From an uncultured Clostridia bacterium (GTDB lineage: Bacteria; Bacillota; Clostridia; TANB77; CAG-508): 20,044 nucleotides of DNA. The position numbers were made by a program, and so were the translations under genes. Below are positions 1 to 7,071 of this stretch, one piece after another. Within the stretch, counting starts at the first letter, position 1; every line of letters begins with the position of its first letter. The DNA is taken from NCBI GenBank assembly GCA_947595555.1, contig CANQES010000015.1, positions 1-20,044 of the forward strand, in the 5' to 3' direction. Under the pieces are notes generated by a model that saw only the letters and a list, made by a program, of their open reading frames with translations, was not told the origin of the DNA and searched no databases.

Positions 1-1
1 A

Positions 2-835
2 GAACAGCTAACAGGAATATGGGTAGCGAAATTTGAAGCAAGTAGTAATAGTCCATCAGTTGTAGAAAATCCACAACCAGACCAACTTGCGACAGATGGT
101 GGGTCAGAAGCAGACATAGATTTAAAGGTAAGAGTAAAACCAAATGTAGTAAGTTGGAGAAAGATAACAACAGGAAATATATTTAAAGTATGCCAAGCAT
201 TAACAACAAGTGGAAATTCATTGGAAAATACGACAAATTTGGACGCACATATGATGAAAAATGTGGAATGGGGAGCAGTAGCATATTTAAGTAGAAGTGT
301 ATATGGAATGAACAGTAAAGTATGGAATAATCCATATTATAATGATAAAACGAATTTTTCAATAATAACAGGTTTATGTGGTGATTCACAAGATGCAAAT
401 CAAACAACATTAGATAATACATACAAATACAATGAAAAAGAAGGAAAAAATGCTTCAACGACAGGAAATGTATATGGAATATATGATATGTCAGGAGGAA
501 CATGGGAAGTTGTAGCAGGAATATTAAGTAGTGAAAAATCAAAGGATCCATATTATGATTTTACAAATGTAGAATCCAAATATTATGACAGTTATGAAGG
601 ATACAGTAATTTAAAATATGGAGATGCAATATATGAAACATCAACAAATTTTACAGGAAATAATGGGTGGGATTCAAACTGGTCGTTAATGATTAGAAAG
701 GGAGAGCCTGTGTTTGTAAGAGGCGGTTGTGTACTTCAGCCAGGGCGTGGTATGTTTGCATTTTCTTGTTGGATTGGCGGTCAAAGTAGCGATCAAACCG
801 CAGGTTTCCGACCTTGTATTGTGGGTTTGCAATAA
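2..835 (+). CDS. Array gene 1: FGE/C-type-lectin-like surface protein, 5' truncated
   Basis: The reading frame is open from the left edge (first full codon at base 2) to the TAA at 833-835, so the N-terminus lies outside the window. Visible motifs are GIWVAKFEAS near the start, MMKNVEWGAVAYLSRSVYG in the middle, IYDMSGGTWE, then VFVRGG and AGFRP close to the end. This order matches formylglycine-generating-enzyme/sulfatase-modifying-factor-like folds, which in secreted bacterial proteins often act as binding heads rather than enzymes. By analogy with genes 2-6 it probably starts with a prepilin-like signal, but that part is not seen. The stretch between RGG and GFR uses CGT, GGC, CAG and TGG codons unlike the A-ending codons upstream. 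A T-tract hairpin follows. A methionine at 221 lies inside the domain and is not the start. Confidence 0.8.
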   Translation, partial: EQLTGIWVAKFEASSNSPSVVENPQPDQLATDGGSEADIDLKVRVKPNVVSWRKITTGNIFKVCQALTTSGNSLENTTNLDAHMMKNVEWGAVAYLSRSVYGMNSKVWNNPYYNDKTNFSIITGLCGDSQDANQTTLDNTYKYNEKEGKNASTTGNVYGIYDMSGGTWEVVAGILSSEKSKDPYYDFTNVESKYYDSYEGYSNLKYGDAIYETSTNFTGNNGWDSNWSLMIRKGEPVFVRGGCVLQPGRGMFAFSCWIGGQSSDQTAGFRPCIVGLQ

Positions 836-893
836 TTTTATTAAATGTTTTAGAAAATTTTAATGAAAAATTCTTTGGTAATTTTGTGTTAAG

Positions 894-936
894 TTGAATC
901 TCATTAAGTTAAATTTTTTGAGATTCAATTTTTTAT
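894..936 (+). terminator. Intrinsic terminator of array gene 1
   Basis: The inverted repeat TTGAATCTC (894-902) / GAGATTCAA (920-928) is followed by a run of T (929-934). It ends gene 1 and separates it from the promoter of gene 2. Confidence 0.75.
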
Positions 937-995
937 TTAAAAAAATATTTTAGTTTGGGTGGCAACATTAATAACATAAAAAACGAAAAAAGGAC

Positions 996-1024
996 TTGCA
1001 AAAGATAAATTAATATGGTATAAA
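996..1024 (+). promoter_or_regulatory. Sigma-A promoter of array gene 2 (plus-type)
   Basis: The -35 box TTGCAA (996-1001) and -10 box TATAAA (1019-1024) are separated by 17 bp, with TATGG just before the -10. The same arrangement, including an upstream block around AACATAAAAA(A)CGAAAAAAG, precedes genes 4 and 6. Confidence 0.75.
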
Positions 1025-1083
1025 TATAACAAACAAGTAAAAACAAAATTACATAATAACAAAAGAAAGTTGAGGAGTTAAAA

Positions 1084-2406
1084 ATGAAAAAAAACAAAGG
1101 AATAACATTAATTGCATTAGTAATAACAATAATAGTTTTACTAATACTTGCAGGAGTAAGTATAGCAACATTACTTGGAGAAAATGGAATATTAAGTCAA
1201 GCAACAAAAGCAGTAGAAAAAACAAATAATGCAACAGAAAAAGAGAAAGTACAATTAGCGTGTAATGCACAAATGTCAAAAAATGCAGAAAAAGGAAAAT
1301 ATACAATTGATGTAGAAGACATAGATGACATACAAGAGAAGTTAGATAGTTTAAAAGCAGGAGCAAAAATAACAGAAGGGTCAAATCCAATAGAAGTAGT
1401 TTTTCCTAATGGAAATATTTATGCAATAAGCAATGGAAAAGTATTAGAACAAGCAGAAGTGGGAAAAAAAGTAACAGGAAAAAATAAGGCATATACAAAC
1501 AAAGGAACAGCAATAATTCCAGAAGGATTTACAATAGTACCAGGATGTGATGATGTTTCGGAAGGACTAGTAATATCAGATAATGAAGGAGACACAGAAG
1601 AAACTGGAAAAGACAAAATAGCGGAAGGAAATCAATTTGTATGGGTGCCAGTAAAAGATTTTTCTAAGTTTGAAAGAGAAGCAGGGTATTATAATGGAAC
1701 TAAGCAAGAATGTGAATTTGTATCAGATAAACTTACAAGTGGAAAATATTATGAGCCAAAAGGAGATGGAAAGACGGTAGAGACAGAAACAACAGGAACA
1801 GAAAAAGAGGTTCAAGACATGTATAAAAGTGTAAAAGATAATGGAGGATTTTATATAGGAAGATATGAGACGGGACGTGAAGGAGAAAATGTAGTATGTA
1901 AAAAAGGAGCAACTGTATATAATAATATAGGTTGGTCAAATACAGATGATATGACAGTAGAAACAGGAGGAGCAGTAGAGTTAGCAAGAAAATTTGCAAC
2001 TCAAGAGAGCTATACAAGTGTAAAAAGTACATTATGTTATGGAGTACAATGGGATGCAGTAATGAGATGGATGAGTAATATAGCTAATCCAAATGTACCA
2101 GGAAAAAAATATATCGAAGATAGTACAGGAATGGGATGGTATGGTAACAATTATAAGGAAGGAAATCCAGAGCATAAAACAGGAACAGATATAGAAAGTG
2201 GAGTAAATAATAAAAGTAACAAAGTAAAAAATATCTATGATATGTCAGGTAATGTATGGGAATGGACTATGGAGGCTTATGACACTAGTATTCGAATTAT
2301 TCGAGGAGGCGGTTATTATAGTAACTATCCAGTTTCTTACCGTTATAACTATTATTCGAGCATTACCGGCACCGACTACGGCTTTCGCACAACATTATAT
2401 TTGTAA
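1084..2406 (+). CDS. Array gene 2: prepilin-like protein with FGE/C-type-lectin-like head
   Basis: A 440-residue protein. The start ATG follows a GAGGAG ribosome site. Residues 1-30 are a short basic leader and a class III-like segment (KKNKG|ITLIALVITIIVLL): a prepilin-peptidase-type Gly followed by one hydrophobic helix, with Ala where type IV pilins have Glu5. A charged, Lys/Glu-rich linker follows. The C-terminal ~270 residues hold FVWVPV, GGFYIGRYE, WDAVMRWM, IYDMSGNVWEW, RGGGY and YGFR, the usual motif order of FGE-sulfatase/SUMF1-like folds. Expected location is the cell surface or a pseudopilus; no catalytic role is shown. The last ~100 bases (Tyr/Ser/Asn/Thr-rich, NNC and NNT codons, CGT/CGC Arg) contrast with the A-ending codons upstream, suggesting a variable ligand-facing tip. 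The gene has its own promoter and terminator. Confidence 0.85.
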   Translation: MKKNKGITLIALVITIIVLLILAGVSIATLLGENGILSQATKAVEKTNNATEKEKVQLACNAQMSKNAEKGKYTIDVEDIDDIQEKLDSLKAGAKITEGSNPIEVVFPNGNIYAISNGKVLEQAEVGKKVTGKNKAYTNKGTAIIPEGFTIVPGCDDVSEGLVISDNEGDTEETGKDKIAEGNQFVWVPVKDFSKFEREAGYYNGTKQECEFVSDKLTSGKYYEPKGDGKTVETETTGTEKEVQDMYKSVKDNGGFYIGRYETGREGENVVCKKGATVYNNIGWSNTDDMTVETGGAVELARKFATQESYTSVKSTLCYGVQWDAVMRWMSNIANPNVPGKKYIEDSTGMGWYGNNYKEGNPEHKTGTDIESGVNNKSNKVKNIYDMSGNVWEWTMEAYDTSIRIIRGGGYYSNYPVSYRYNYYSSITGTDYGFRTTLYL

Positions 2407-2416
2407 TAATCAATAT

Positions 2417-2457
2417 AACTGGTAATATATAGAAAGTATTACCAGTTTATTTATTTT
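2417..2457 (+). terminator. Terminator between convergent array genes 2 and 3
   Basis: An 11-bp stem, AACTGGTAATA (2417-2427) / TATTACCAGTT (2437-2447), with a 9-nt loop is followed by T-rich TTATTTATTTT on the plus strand. It should end gene 2; the opposite side is less T-rich, so termination of gene 3 here is uncertain. Confidence 0.7.
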
Positions 2458-2480
2458 AGAGGAGACTGTAAACATCTCTG

Positions 2481-4046
2481 TTATTTTACGTAAAGTACAA
2501 CACGAAAACCTATACTAAATGAGTAATTGCTGTTATCCTTATTGCTACCATTACGATAGCAGATTGGACAGACAGAACCATGATCACCAAAACCGCCACC
2601 ACGCATGACAGCATATGTTTCATTTGTAGTTTTATGTTTGCCTGTTTCTGTCGTCCACTCCAACATATTTCCTGCTAAATCATATATGTTTTTCGTCTTT
2701 GTTGATTCTGCTGCTCCTGTTGCTATTTCTATTCTTTCGTAATATGTTTTTGTTTCAAAATCCCATTCAGAATGTGGTGGTACCCATTGATATTTACTAT
2801 ATTCTGTTCCTATATTATCCTTTGTAATTTTTTTATTGCTTTCTGTTCTTTTCCAGTTACCAACTGAATAAATTGTAGTATATAACCAATTACTTCCAAA
2901 AGCATGCATAGCATATATTCCATCATCTTCCAAACTTATATTGGTATTATTATAGTAATTCCCATTAGTTGATGAATTTGTTGCTTTTTCTACTTTTCCT
3001 TCTCCAGTTTTTATCCATTCTACTACTGTATCCCATGCATAACTATCTATTAATTGACTTGTTACACTTTCACTACCTTCATACATTTTTCCTGATACTT
3101 CTCTTGCATGTTCTTGTGTTATATCATTCCAACTCGGATTATTTTTCCTACTTACCGGTTTTAATGTTTTTCCATTTTCTTCTGTTACATCTCTTCCGCT
3201 GTTTAGAGAGGTAGTTCTAAGGTAATTTCCATTATCTGCTGTTTCATAAAATGATGCCGTACTTGGTATTCCTGCTTCATATCTTCCTATATAAAATCCT
3301 CCATATTTGTTTACACTTACTGTGTCTCCATAAGTATCTGTCCAATCATCATATTCTGTATATTGAAGTTGCTTTGTTTTATATTCTACGTCATCTTCTT
3401 GAGCGTTTGTCCATGTGACTGCTAATCCTTTTTCTTTCTCATATGTTATCTCTTCTCCTTTTCCACATGGTACCCATACAAATTCATTTCCTTCATCATC
3501 TTGTATTACAAATCCTGTTTCTTTTGTTCCTTCTTTATAACTAAATCCATTTGGTACTGGTATTATATGTCCTTCTCCATCTGCTACTGGTGTTACAGTG
3601 TTTTCCCATTCAGCTCCTTCTGGTTTTGTTGTTTCTGTTCCAGCTGTCATTTTTCCTAAATCCGCATTATATATATCTGCTATGTTTACTGTATATTTTC
3701 CATCTTCTGTTGTTAATTCAAATCCTTCTGGAAAGTTATCCCATTTTGAATCATTTATAGCAGGCACATTTTTTTCTCCAAAATATTTTACTAGAACTTT
3801 TCGTAGTTCTTCCTCACTTAAACTACTTCCGTTTTTTCCCATAGTTACATCTAATATATCTAGTTGTAAATTCTCTTTTAGTTCTGCAAGTTTTGTTTCA
3901 TAGCTTGCTTTATTAGCTTGTGTTAGTATGCCATTTTCTCCAAGTAGTGTTGCTATGCTCACACCTGCAAGTATTAGTAAAACTATTATTGTGATTACTA
4001 ATGCGATTAATGTTATTCCTTTGTTTTTCTTTTCTTTTTTTCTCAT
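2481..4046 (-). CDS. Array gene 3: prepilin-like protein with FGE/C-type-lectin-like head
   Basis: A 521-residue protein with an AAAGGAGAAG ribosome site before the ATG. The leader MRKKEKKNKG precedes the shared ITLIALVITIIVLL helix with Ala at pilin position 5. Then come a Lys/Glu-rich linker and an FGE-like domain: FVWVPCGK, GGFYIGRYEAG, WDTVVEWI, IYDLAGNM, RGGGF, GFRVVLYVK. Up to VTW (residue ~213) it differs from gene 6 by only four substitutions (Y/H, V/I, S/N, E/K); after that the two diverge in patches. The usual Trp in GNMWEW is Leu here (TTG for TGG). The final ~40 codons use CGT for Arg and GGT/GGC for Gly, unlike the upstream A-ending codons. It is divergent from gene 4 and shares its 5' region and promoter type with gene 5, not with its near twin gene 6. 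Surface display is inferred. Confidence 0.85.
   Translation of the reverse strand: MRKKEKKNKGITLIALVITIIVLLILAGVSIATLLGENGILTQANKASYETKLAELKENLQLDILDVTMGKNGSSLSEEELRKVLVKYFGEKNVPAINDSKWDNFPEGFELTTEDGKYTVNIADIYNADLGKMTAGTETTKPEGAEWENTVTPVADGEGHIIPVPNGFSYKEGTKETGFVIQDDEGNEFVWVPCGKGEEITYEKEKGLAVTWTNAQEDDVEYKTKQLQYTEYDDWTDTYGDTVSVNKYGGFYIGRYEAGIPSTASFYETADNGNYLRTTSLNSGRDVTEENGKTLKPVSRKNNPSWNDITQEHAREVSGKMYEGSESVTSQLIDSYAWDTVVEWIKTGEGKVEKATNSSTNGNYYNNTNISLEDDGIYAMHAFGSNWLYTTIYSVGNWKRTESNKKITKDNIGTEYSKYQWVPPHSEWDFETKTYYERIEIATGAAESTKTKNIYDLAGNMLEWTTETGKHKTTNETYAVMRGGGFGDHGSVCPICYRNGSNKDNSNYSFSIGFRVVLYVK
3968..3987 (-). repeat. Shared 20-bp hinge in prepilin-signal coding segment (gene 3 copy)
   Basis: The string AATAGTTTTACTAATACTTG (read on the minus strand) is present without mismatch in genes 2 (1131-1150), 3 (3968-3987), 4 (4336-4355), 5 (6742-6761) and 6 (7119-7138). 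It lies in the most conserved coding segment, which encodes the membrane helix. Genes 3 and 5 carry it inverted relative to 2, 4 and 6, giving homology for inversion or cassette exchange. Confidence 0.7.
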
Positions 4047-4097
4047 TTTTCACTTCTCCTTTGCATTATGTAATACTGATATTACACATTTACTATT

Positions 4098-4126
4098 TAT
4101 ATACCATACCAATTATATTTTTTCAA
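4098..4126 (-). promoter_or_regulatory. Sigma-A promoter of array gene 3 (minus-type)
   Basis: Read on the minus strand: -35 TTGAAA (4121-4126), 17-bp spacer, -10 TATATA (4098-4103), preceded by TATGG. The same elements lie upstream of gene 5. Confidence 0.7.
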
Positions 4127-4202
4127 TAGGTTTTATAAAATATATTAAATTTTTATAATCATAGATTTAGTTTAAATAATAACATAAAAAGCCAAAAAAG
4201 AC

Positions 4203-4231
4203 TTGCAAGAAAAAAATTAATATGGTATAAA
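4203..4231 (+). promoter_or_regulatory. Sigma-A promoter of array gene 4 (plus-type)
   Basis: -35 TTGCAA (4203-4208), 17-bp spacer, -10 TATAAA (4226-4231), with TATGG before the -10. It matches the promoter of gene 2 almost base for base. Confidence 0.75.
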
Positions 4232-4288
4232 TATAGCAAACGAGTAAAACAAGAATAACATAATAACAAAAGAAGGGAAGGAAAAAGA

Positions 4289-5597
4289 ATGAAGAAAAAC
4301 AAAGGAATAACATTGATTGCATTAGTAATAACTATAATAGTTTTACTAATACTTGCAGGAGTGAGTATAGCAACGTTACTTGGAGAAAATGGAATATTAG
4401 CTCAAGCGACAAAAGCAGAAAGAGCACAAAAACTAGCAGAGATAACAGAGAGCATACAAACAGACATACTAGCAAAGCAAATGGAAAAAACAAATGGAAA
4501 AATAACTGAAAAAGAATTAGACGAAGTTTTTGCGAAATATGATAAAGATTATAATCCGGAAAATCCACAAGTTAAGACGGATGAAGATGGGAGAAAATAT
4601 ATTGAGACAAGTGATGGAGATATTATATATCAAGATACAGTATATACTGGAACAGTAACAAAAGCAAATATAACAGACACGAGCAAAATAAAAATTGGAG
4701 ACTATGTAAATTATTCACCAGATACAACAAAAACTTCTTATACGTTTGAAGAAAATCTGTCTGGCTATATTAAACAAGAGATACCAAAAGACCAATTAAA
4801 ATGGAGAATACTAGATATTGATGAGCAAGGAAAGGTTAAGTTAATTAGTGATACACTAACGAGTAAAATTATTACGTTAAAAGGAGCAAGAGGATACAAT
4901 AATGGAGTTTTCTTATTAAATGAAATGTGTAACGAATTATATAGAAATGATACAATAGGGGCAACAGCAAGAAGTTTAAATATAGAGGATATACAAGAGA
5001 GAATGAAAACAGGAGCTGATGGAAAGAAAGAATATGAAAAATATGGAAGTGGGACAAACTATGAATATGGAAAAGTAAAAGAATATGCAGACAATAGAAA
5101 ATACCCATTGCAATGGCAACATGATAAAGGAATAGAAGGAAAAAATGAAGATAGAGATTTAATAGAAGCTGAAGAAGAAGGGTTAAATTTTTCATACGGA
5201 GAAAAATCGGCGGATGAAAAATTAATGGTAACAGGAACATATTGGGCACTAACTGCAGATATTATGCAAAGTAATCTTATGGCAATTCCAGAGGATAAAG
5301 TAAGAGATATAAGTAAAGCAAATAGTATGTATTATGAACTATTTTTTAATTGTGGAGGACCTTATTACTGGTTAGCTAATCGTATAGAAGATTTAAGTTC
5401 CGATAGTAAAGTTTCATTCCGGATTACAAGTTTTACGTACAGCAGCTATTGGAAAAAATGATTTATTTTACTCTGATGTATCTTCTTGTTATCCATATTT
5501 CAATTATGCCCGTCCTGTAGTAAATCTACCATCTAATGTTATAGTAACTGATGGAGAGTATAATGAAGAAGCAGGGGGATGGCCAATTATATTATAA
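4289..5597 (+). pseudogene. Array gene 4: prepilin-like protein with WRIL/RPVV-type head, frameshifted
   Basis: As read, the frame runs from ATG 4289 to TGA 5459-5461 (390 residues). Removing one A from the A6 run at 5453-5458 continues the frame to TAA 5595-5597 (435 residues) and restores the expected end SCYPYFNYARPVVNLPSNV. The N-terminus is the shared KKNKG|ITLIALVITIIVLL segment with Ala5. The middle is Lys/Glu-rich with IGDYVNYSP and LKWRILDIDEQGKVKLISD; the end has YYWLAN and, after the shift, ARPVVNL. Gene 5 has the same plan, so these two form a second head family distinct from the FGE-type members. The break lies inside the presumed variable tip. It could be an assembly error in a homopolymer, phase variation by slippage, or true loss. 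Surface location is inferred. Confidence 0.75.
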
Positions 5598-5605
5598 TTT
5601 ATAAT

Positions 5606-5630
5606 TATCCCCCAGTATAACTGGGGGATA
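5606..5630. other. Perfect GC-rich hairpin between convergent genes 4 and 5
   Basis: An 11-bp perfect stem, TATCCCCCAGT / ACTGGGGGATA, with a 3-nt loop (5617-5619), sits 8 bp after the repaired stop of gene 4 and 17 bp from the stop of gene 5. Neither flank carries a T-tract, so it is not a standard intrinsic terminator, though it may still act as one in both directions or protect 3' ends. Confidence 0.75.
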
Positions 5631-5647
5631 TATCGGTCTATGGAGAT

Positions 5648-6820
5648 TTATTTTATTGCGATATTCCATGTCGTAGTATCATTTATTTTTTCATTATTGG
5701 ATATAAATTTAATTCCAGGCTTTAGAGAAACAACAACGCGAATTCCATAAGAGCCATAAGAATGCGCATCGCTTATCATACCAGCGAAATGCACCATCCA
5801 TAAATGGTTAATACTGTTTGCAGAAGCAAGCCAAGTATTACAATAAGGATGAACTGTATCATCATAGCATGGTAATGATAATAAATCATTCTCTTCTACA
5901 TATGTAGAATTTGACGTGGATGAACCATATACTTCATCCACATCGGCCTTCGTCATTGACTGAACTTTTGGTTTTCCTTCTATATAACTAAACGTATTAT
6001 AATTATCAGTATAAGTTTCACCTTCCTTATATACATCTGTAAAATCATTATAAAAAAGATTTTCTAAATCAGATGTACTAGTGACTGTAGATGTAGTTTT
6101 AAATCCATTTTTAAAAAATTTATATGGTGTTAATGTTGATGATATCTCTATATCAAAAAATTTTGTCGTTAAATTTTCTACAGATATCTTTGAATCATAA
6201 GAATTATAATAATTTAAAGGTACTCCTGCTGATACTAGTCTTACAACTTCGTTGTCCAAGTCTATTGACAGTATTCGCCATTTATTGTATATGTCTTTGG
6301 GAAATAGTGCTATTGTTTCATTATCTATATCAACAGCTGTTCCTACATTATCATAATATACAGGATAATTACTTACATAGTCTCCTACTGTTAATTCAGA
6401 ATAAGCAACACTTGCAGCTTCTGTAAATTGTACCGTTCCTGCATATATATCTGATAGTTTTATGTCGCAGTTTCCATATGTTGGTTTTGTTTTTAAACTA
6501 TATTCAGGGTTTTTTAATGCCTCTTCCAAATTTTCTATAGAAGGGACTTCTTGAAAGTATTGATTTAATACAGCCTTGTATTGTTCTGCTGTAATAGTGT
6601 CATTCCCATTTTTAGTCTGATAAGCTAGTATATCTGTTTTGGACATTTCTATTATGTCTGCTTTTTTATTTTTTTCTTTTGCTTTAACTGCTTGACTTAA
6701 TATGCCATTTTCTCCTGTTAGTGTCGCTATACTCACTCCTGCAAGTATTAGTAAAACTATTATAGTTATCACTAATGCTATCAAAGTAATTCCTTTTTCT
6801 TTTAGTTCTTTTTTTCTCAT
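5648..6820 (-). CDS. Array gene 5: prepilin-like protein with WRIL/RVVV-type head
   Basis: A 390-residue protein; the ATG is preceded by the same AAAGGAGAAG site as gene 3. The leader MRKKELKEKG precedes the shared ITLIALVITIIVLL helix (Ala5), then TGENGILSQA. The middle carries LTVGDYVSNYP and KWRILSIDLDNEVVRLVSA, matching gene 4 in plan. The end has NTWLASANSINHLWMVHFAG and GIRVVVSLKP followed by a ~25-residue tail. The stretch between WLAS and GIRVVV (about 5724-5850) is rich in CAT, TGG, GCT, GCG and CGC codons, unlike the body of the gene. The head resembles C-terminal adhesin-like domains of clostridial prepilin-type proteins whose function I cannot name. It is divergent from gene 6 and convergent with gene 4. 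Surface location is inferred. Confidence 0.82.
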   Translation of the reverse strand: MRKKELKEKGITLIALVITIIVLLILAGVSIATLTGENGILSQAVKAKEKNKKADIIEMSKTDILAYQTKNGNDTITAEQYKAVLNQYFQEVPSIENLEEALKNPEYSLKTKPTYGNCDIKLSDIYAGTVQFTEAASVAYSELTVGDYVSNYPVYYDNVGTAVDIDNETIALFPKDIYNKWRILSIDLDNEVVRLVSAGVPLNYYNSYDSKISVENLTTKFFDIEISSTLTPYKFFKNGFKTTSTVTSTSDLENLFYNDFTDVYKEGETYTDNYNTFSYIEGKPKVQSMTKADVDEVYGSSTSNSTYVEENDLLSLPCYDDTVHPYCNTWLASANSINHLWMVHFAGMISDAHSYGSYGIRVVVSLKPGIKFISNNEKINDTTTWNIAIK

Positions 6821-6871
6821 TTTTCACTTCTCCTTTGCATTATGTAATACTAATATTACATATTTACTATT

Positions 6872-6900
6872 TATATACCATACCAATTATATTTTTTCAA
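6872..6900 (-). promoter_or_regulatory. Sigma-A promoter of array gene 5 (minus-type)
   Basis: Minus strand: -35 TTGAAA (6895-6900), 17-bp spacer, -10 TATATA (6872-6877). Same boxes and spacer as the gene 3 promoter. Confidence 0.7.
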
Positions 6901-6987
6901 TAGGTTTTATAAAATATATTAAATTTTTATAATCATTGATTTTAGTTTAAGCCGTAATATTAATAACATAAAAAACGAAAAAAGGAC

Positions 6988-7015
6988 TTGCAGGAAAAAA
7001 ATAATATGGTATAAT
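6988..7015 (+). promoter_or_regulatory. Sigma-A promoter of array gene 6 (plus-type)
   Basis: -35 TTGCAG (6988-6993), 16-bp spacer, -10 TATAAT (7010-7015). Compared with genes 2 and 4 it has a shorter spacer but a consensus -10, so its strength may differ. Confidence 0.75.
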
Positions 7016-7071
7016 ATAGCAAATAAGTAAAACAAGAATAACATAATAACAAAAGAAGGGAAGGAAAAAGG

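Larger units (their letters stand above)
4047..4288. repeat. Divergent control region, copy A (between genes 3 and 4)
   Basis: This 242-bp intergenic block is nearly the same as 6821-7071 and in the same orientation. Its left part holds the minus-strand promoter and ribosome site of gene 3; its right part holds the plus-strand promoter, a conserved A-rich upstream block and the GGGAAGG ribosome site of gene 4. The two copies differ by scattered substitutions and a small insertion near 6945-6960. The right half, from TTTAGTTT onward, also occurs upstream of gene 2 (about 948-1080). Confidence 0.8.
6821..7071. repeat. Divergent control region, copy B (between genes 5 and 6)
   Basis: A 251-bp direct repeat of 4047-4288 carrying the minus promoter of gene 5 and the plus promoter of gene 6. 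The left ~120 bp are almost identical to copy A; the middle differs at about 6935-6960, where copy B contains a stretch absent from copy A but partly shared with the upstream region of gene 2. Confidence 0.8.

Noticed and set aside
2237..2425. Plus-strand frame overlapping the end of array gene 2
   Set aside because: Out-of-frame shadow of the conserved FGE-like domain; gene 2 is complete in its own frame.
183..5249. Long antisense frames opposite the array genes, rich in Leu, Phe, Tyr and His
   Set aside because: They are shadows of A-rich coding strands: no ribosome sites, low-complexity composition and no recognisable domain.
4047..7071. Insertion sequence or transposon as the cause of the repeated control regions
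   Set aside because: No transposase, terminal inverted repeats or target duplications were found; gene duplication and homologous recombination suffice.
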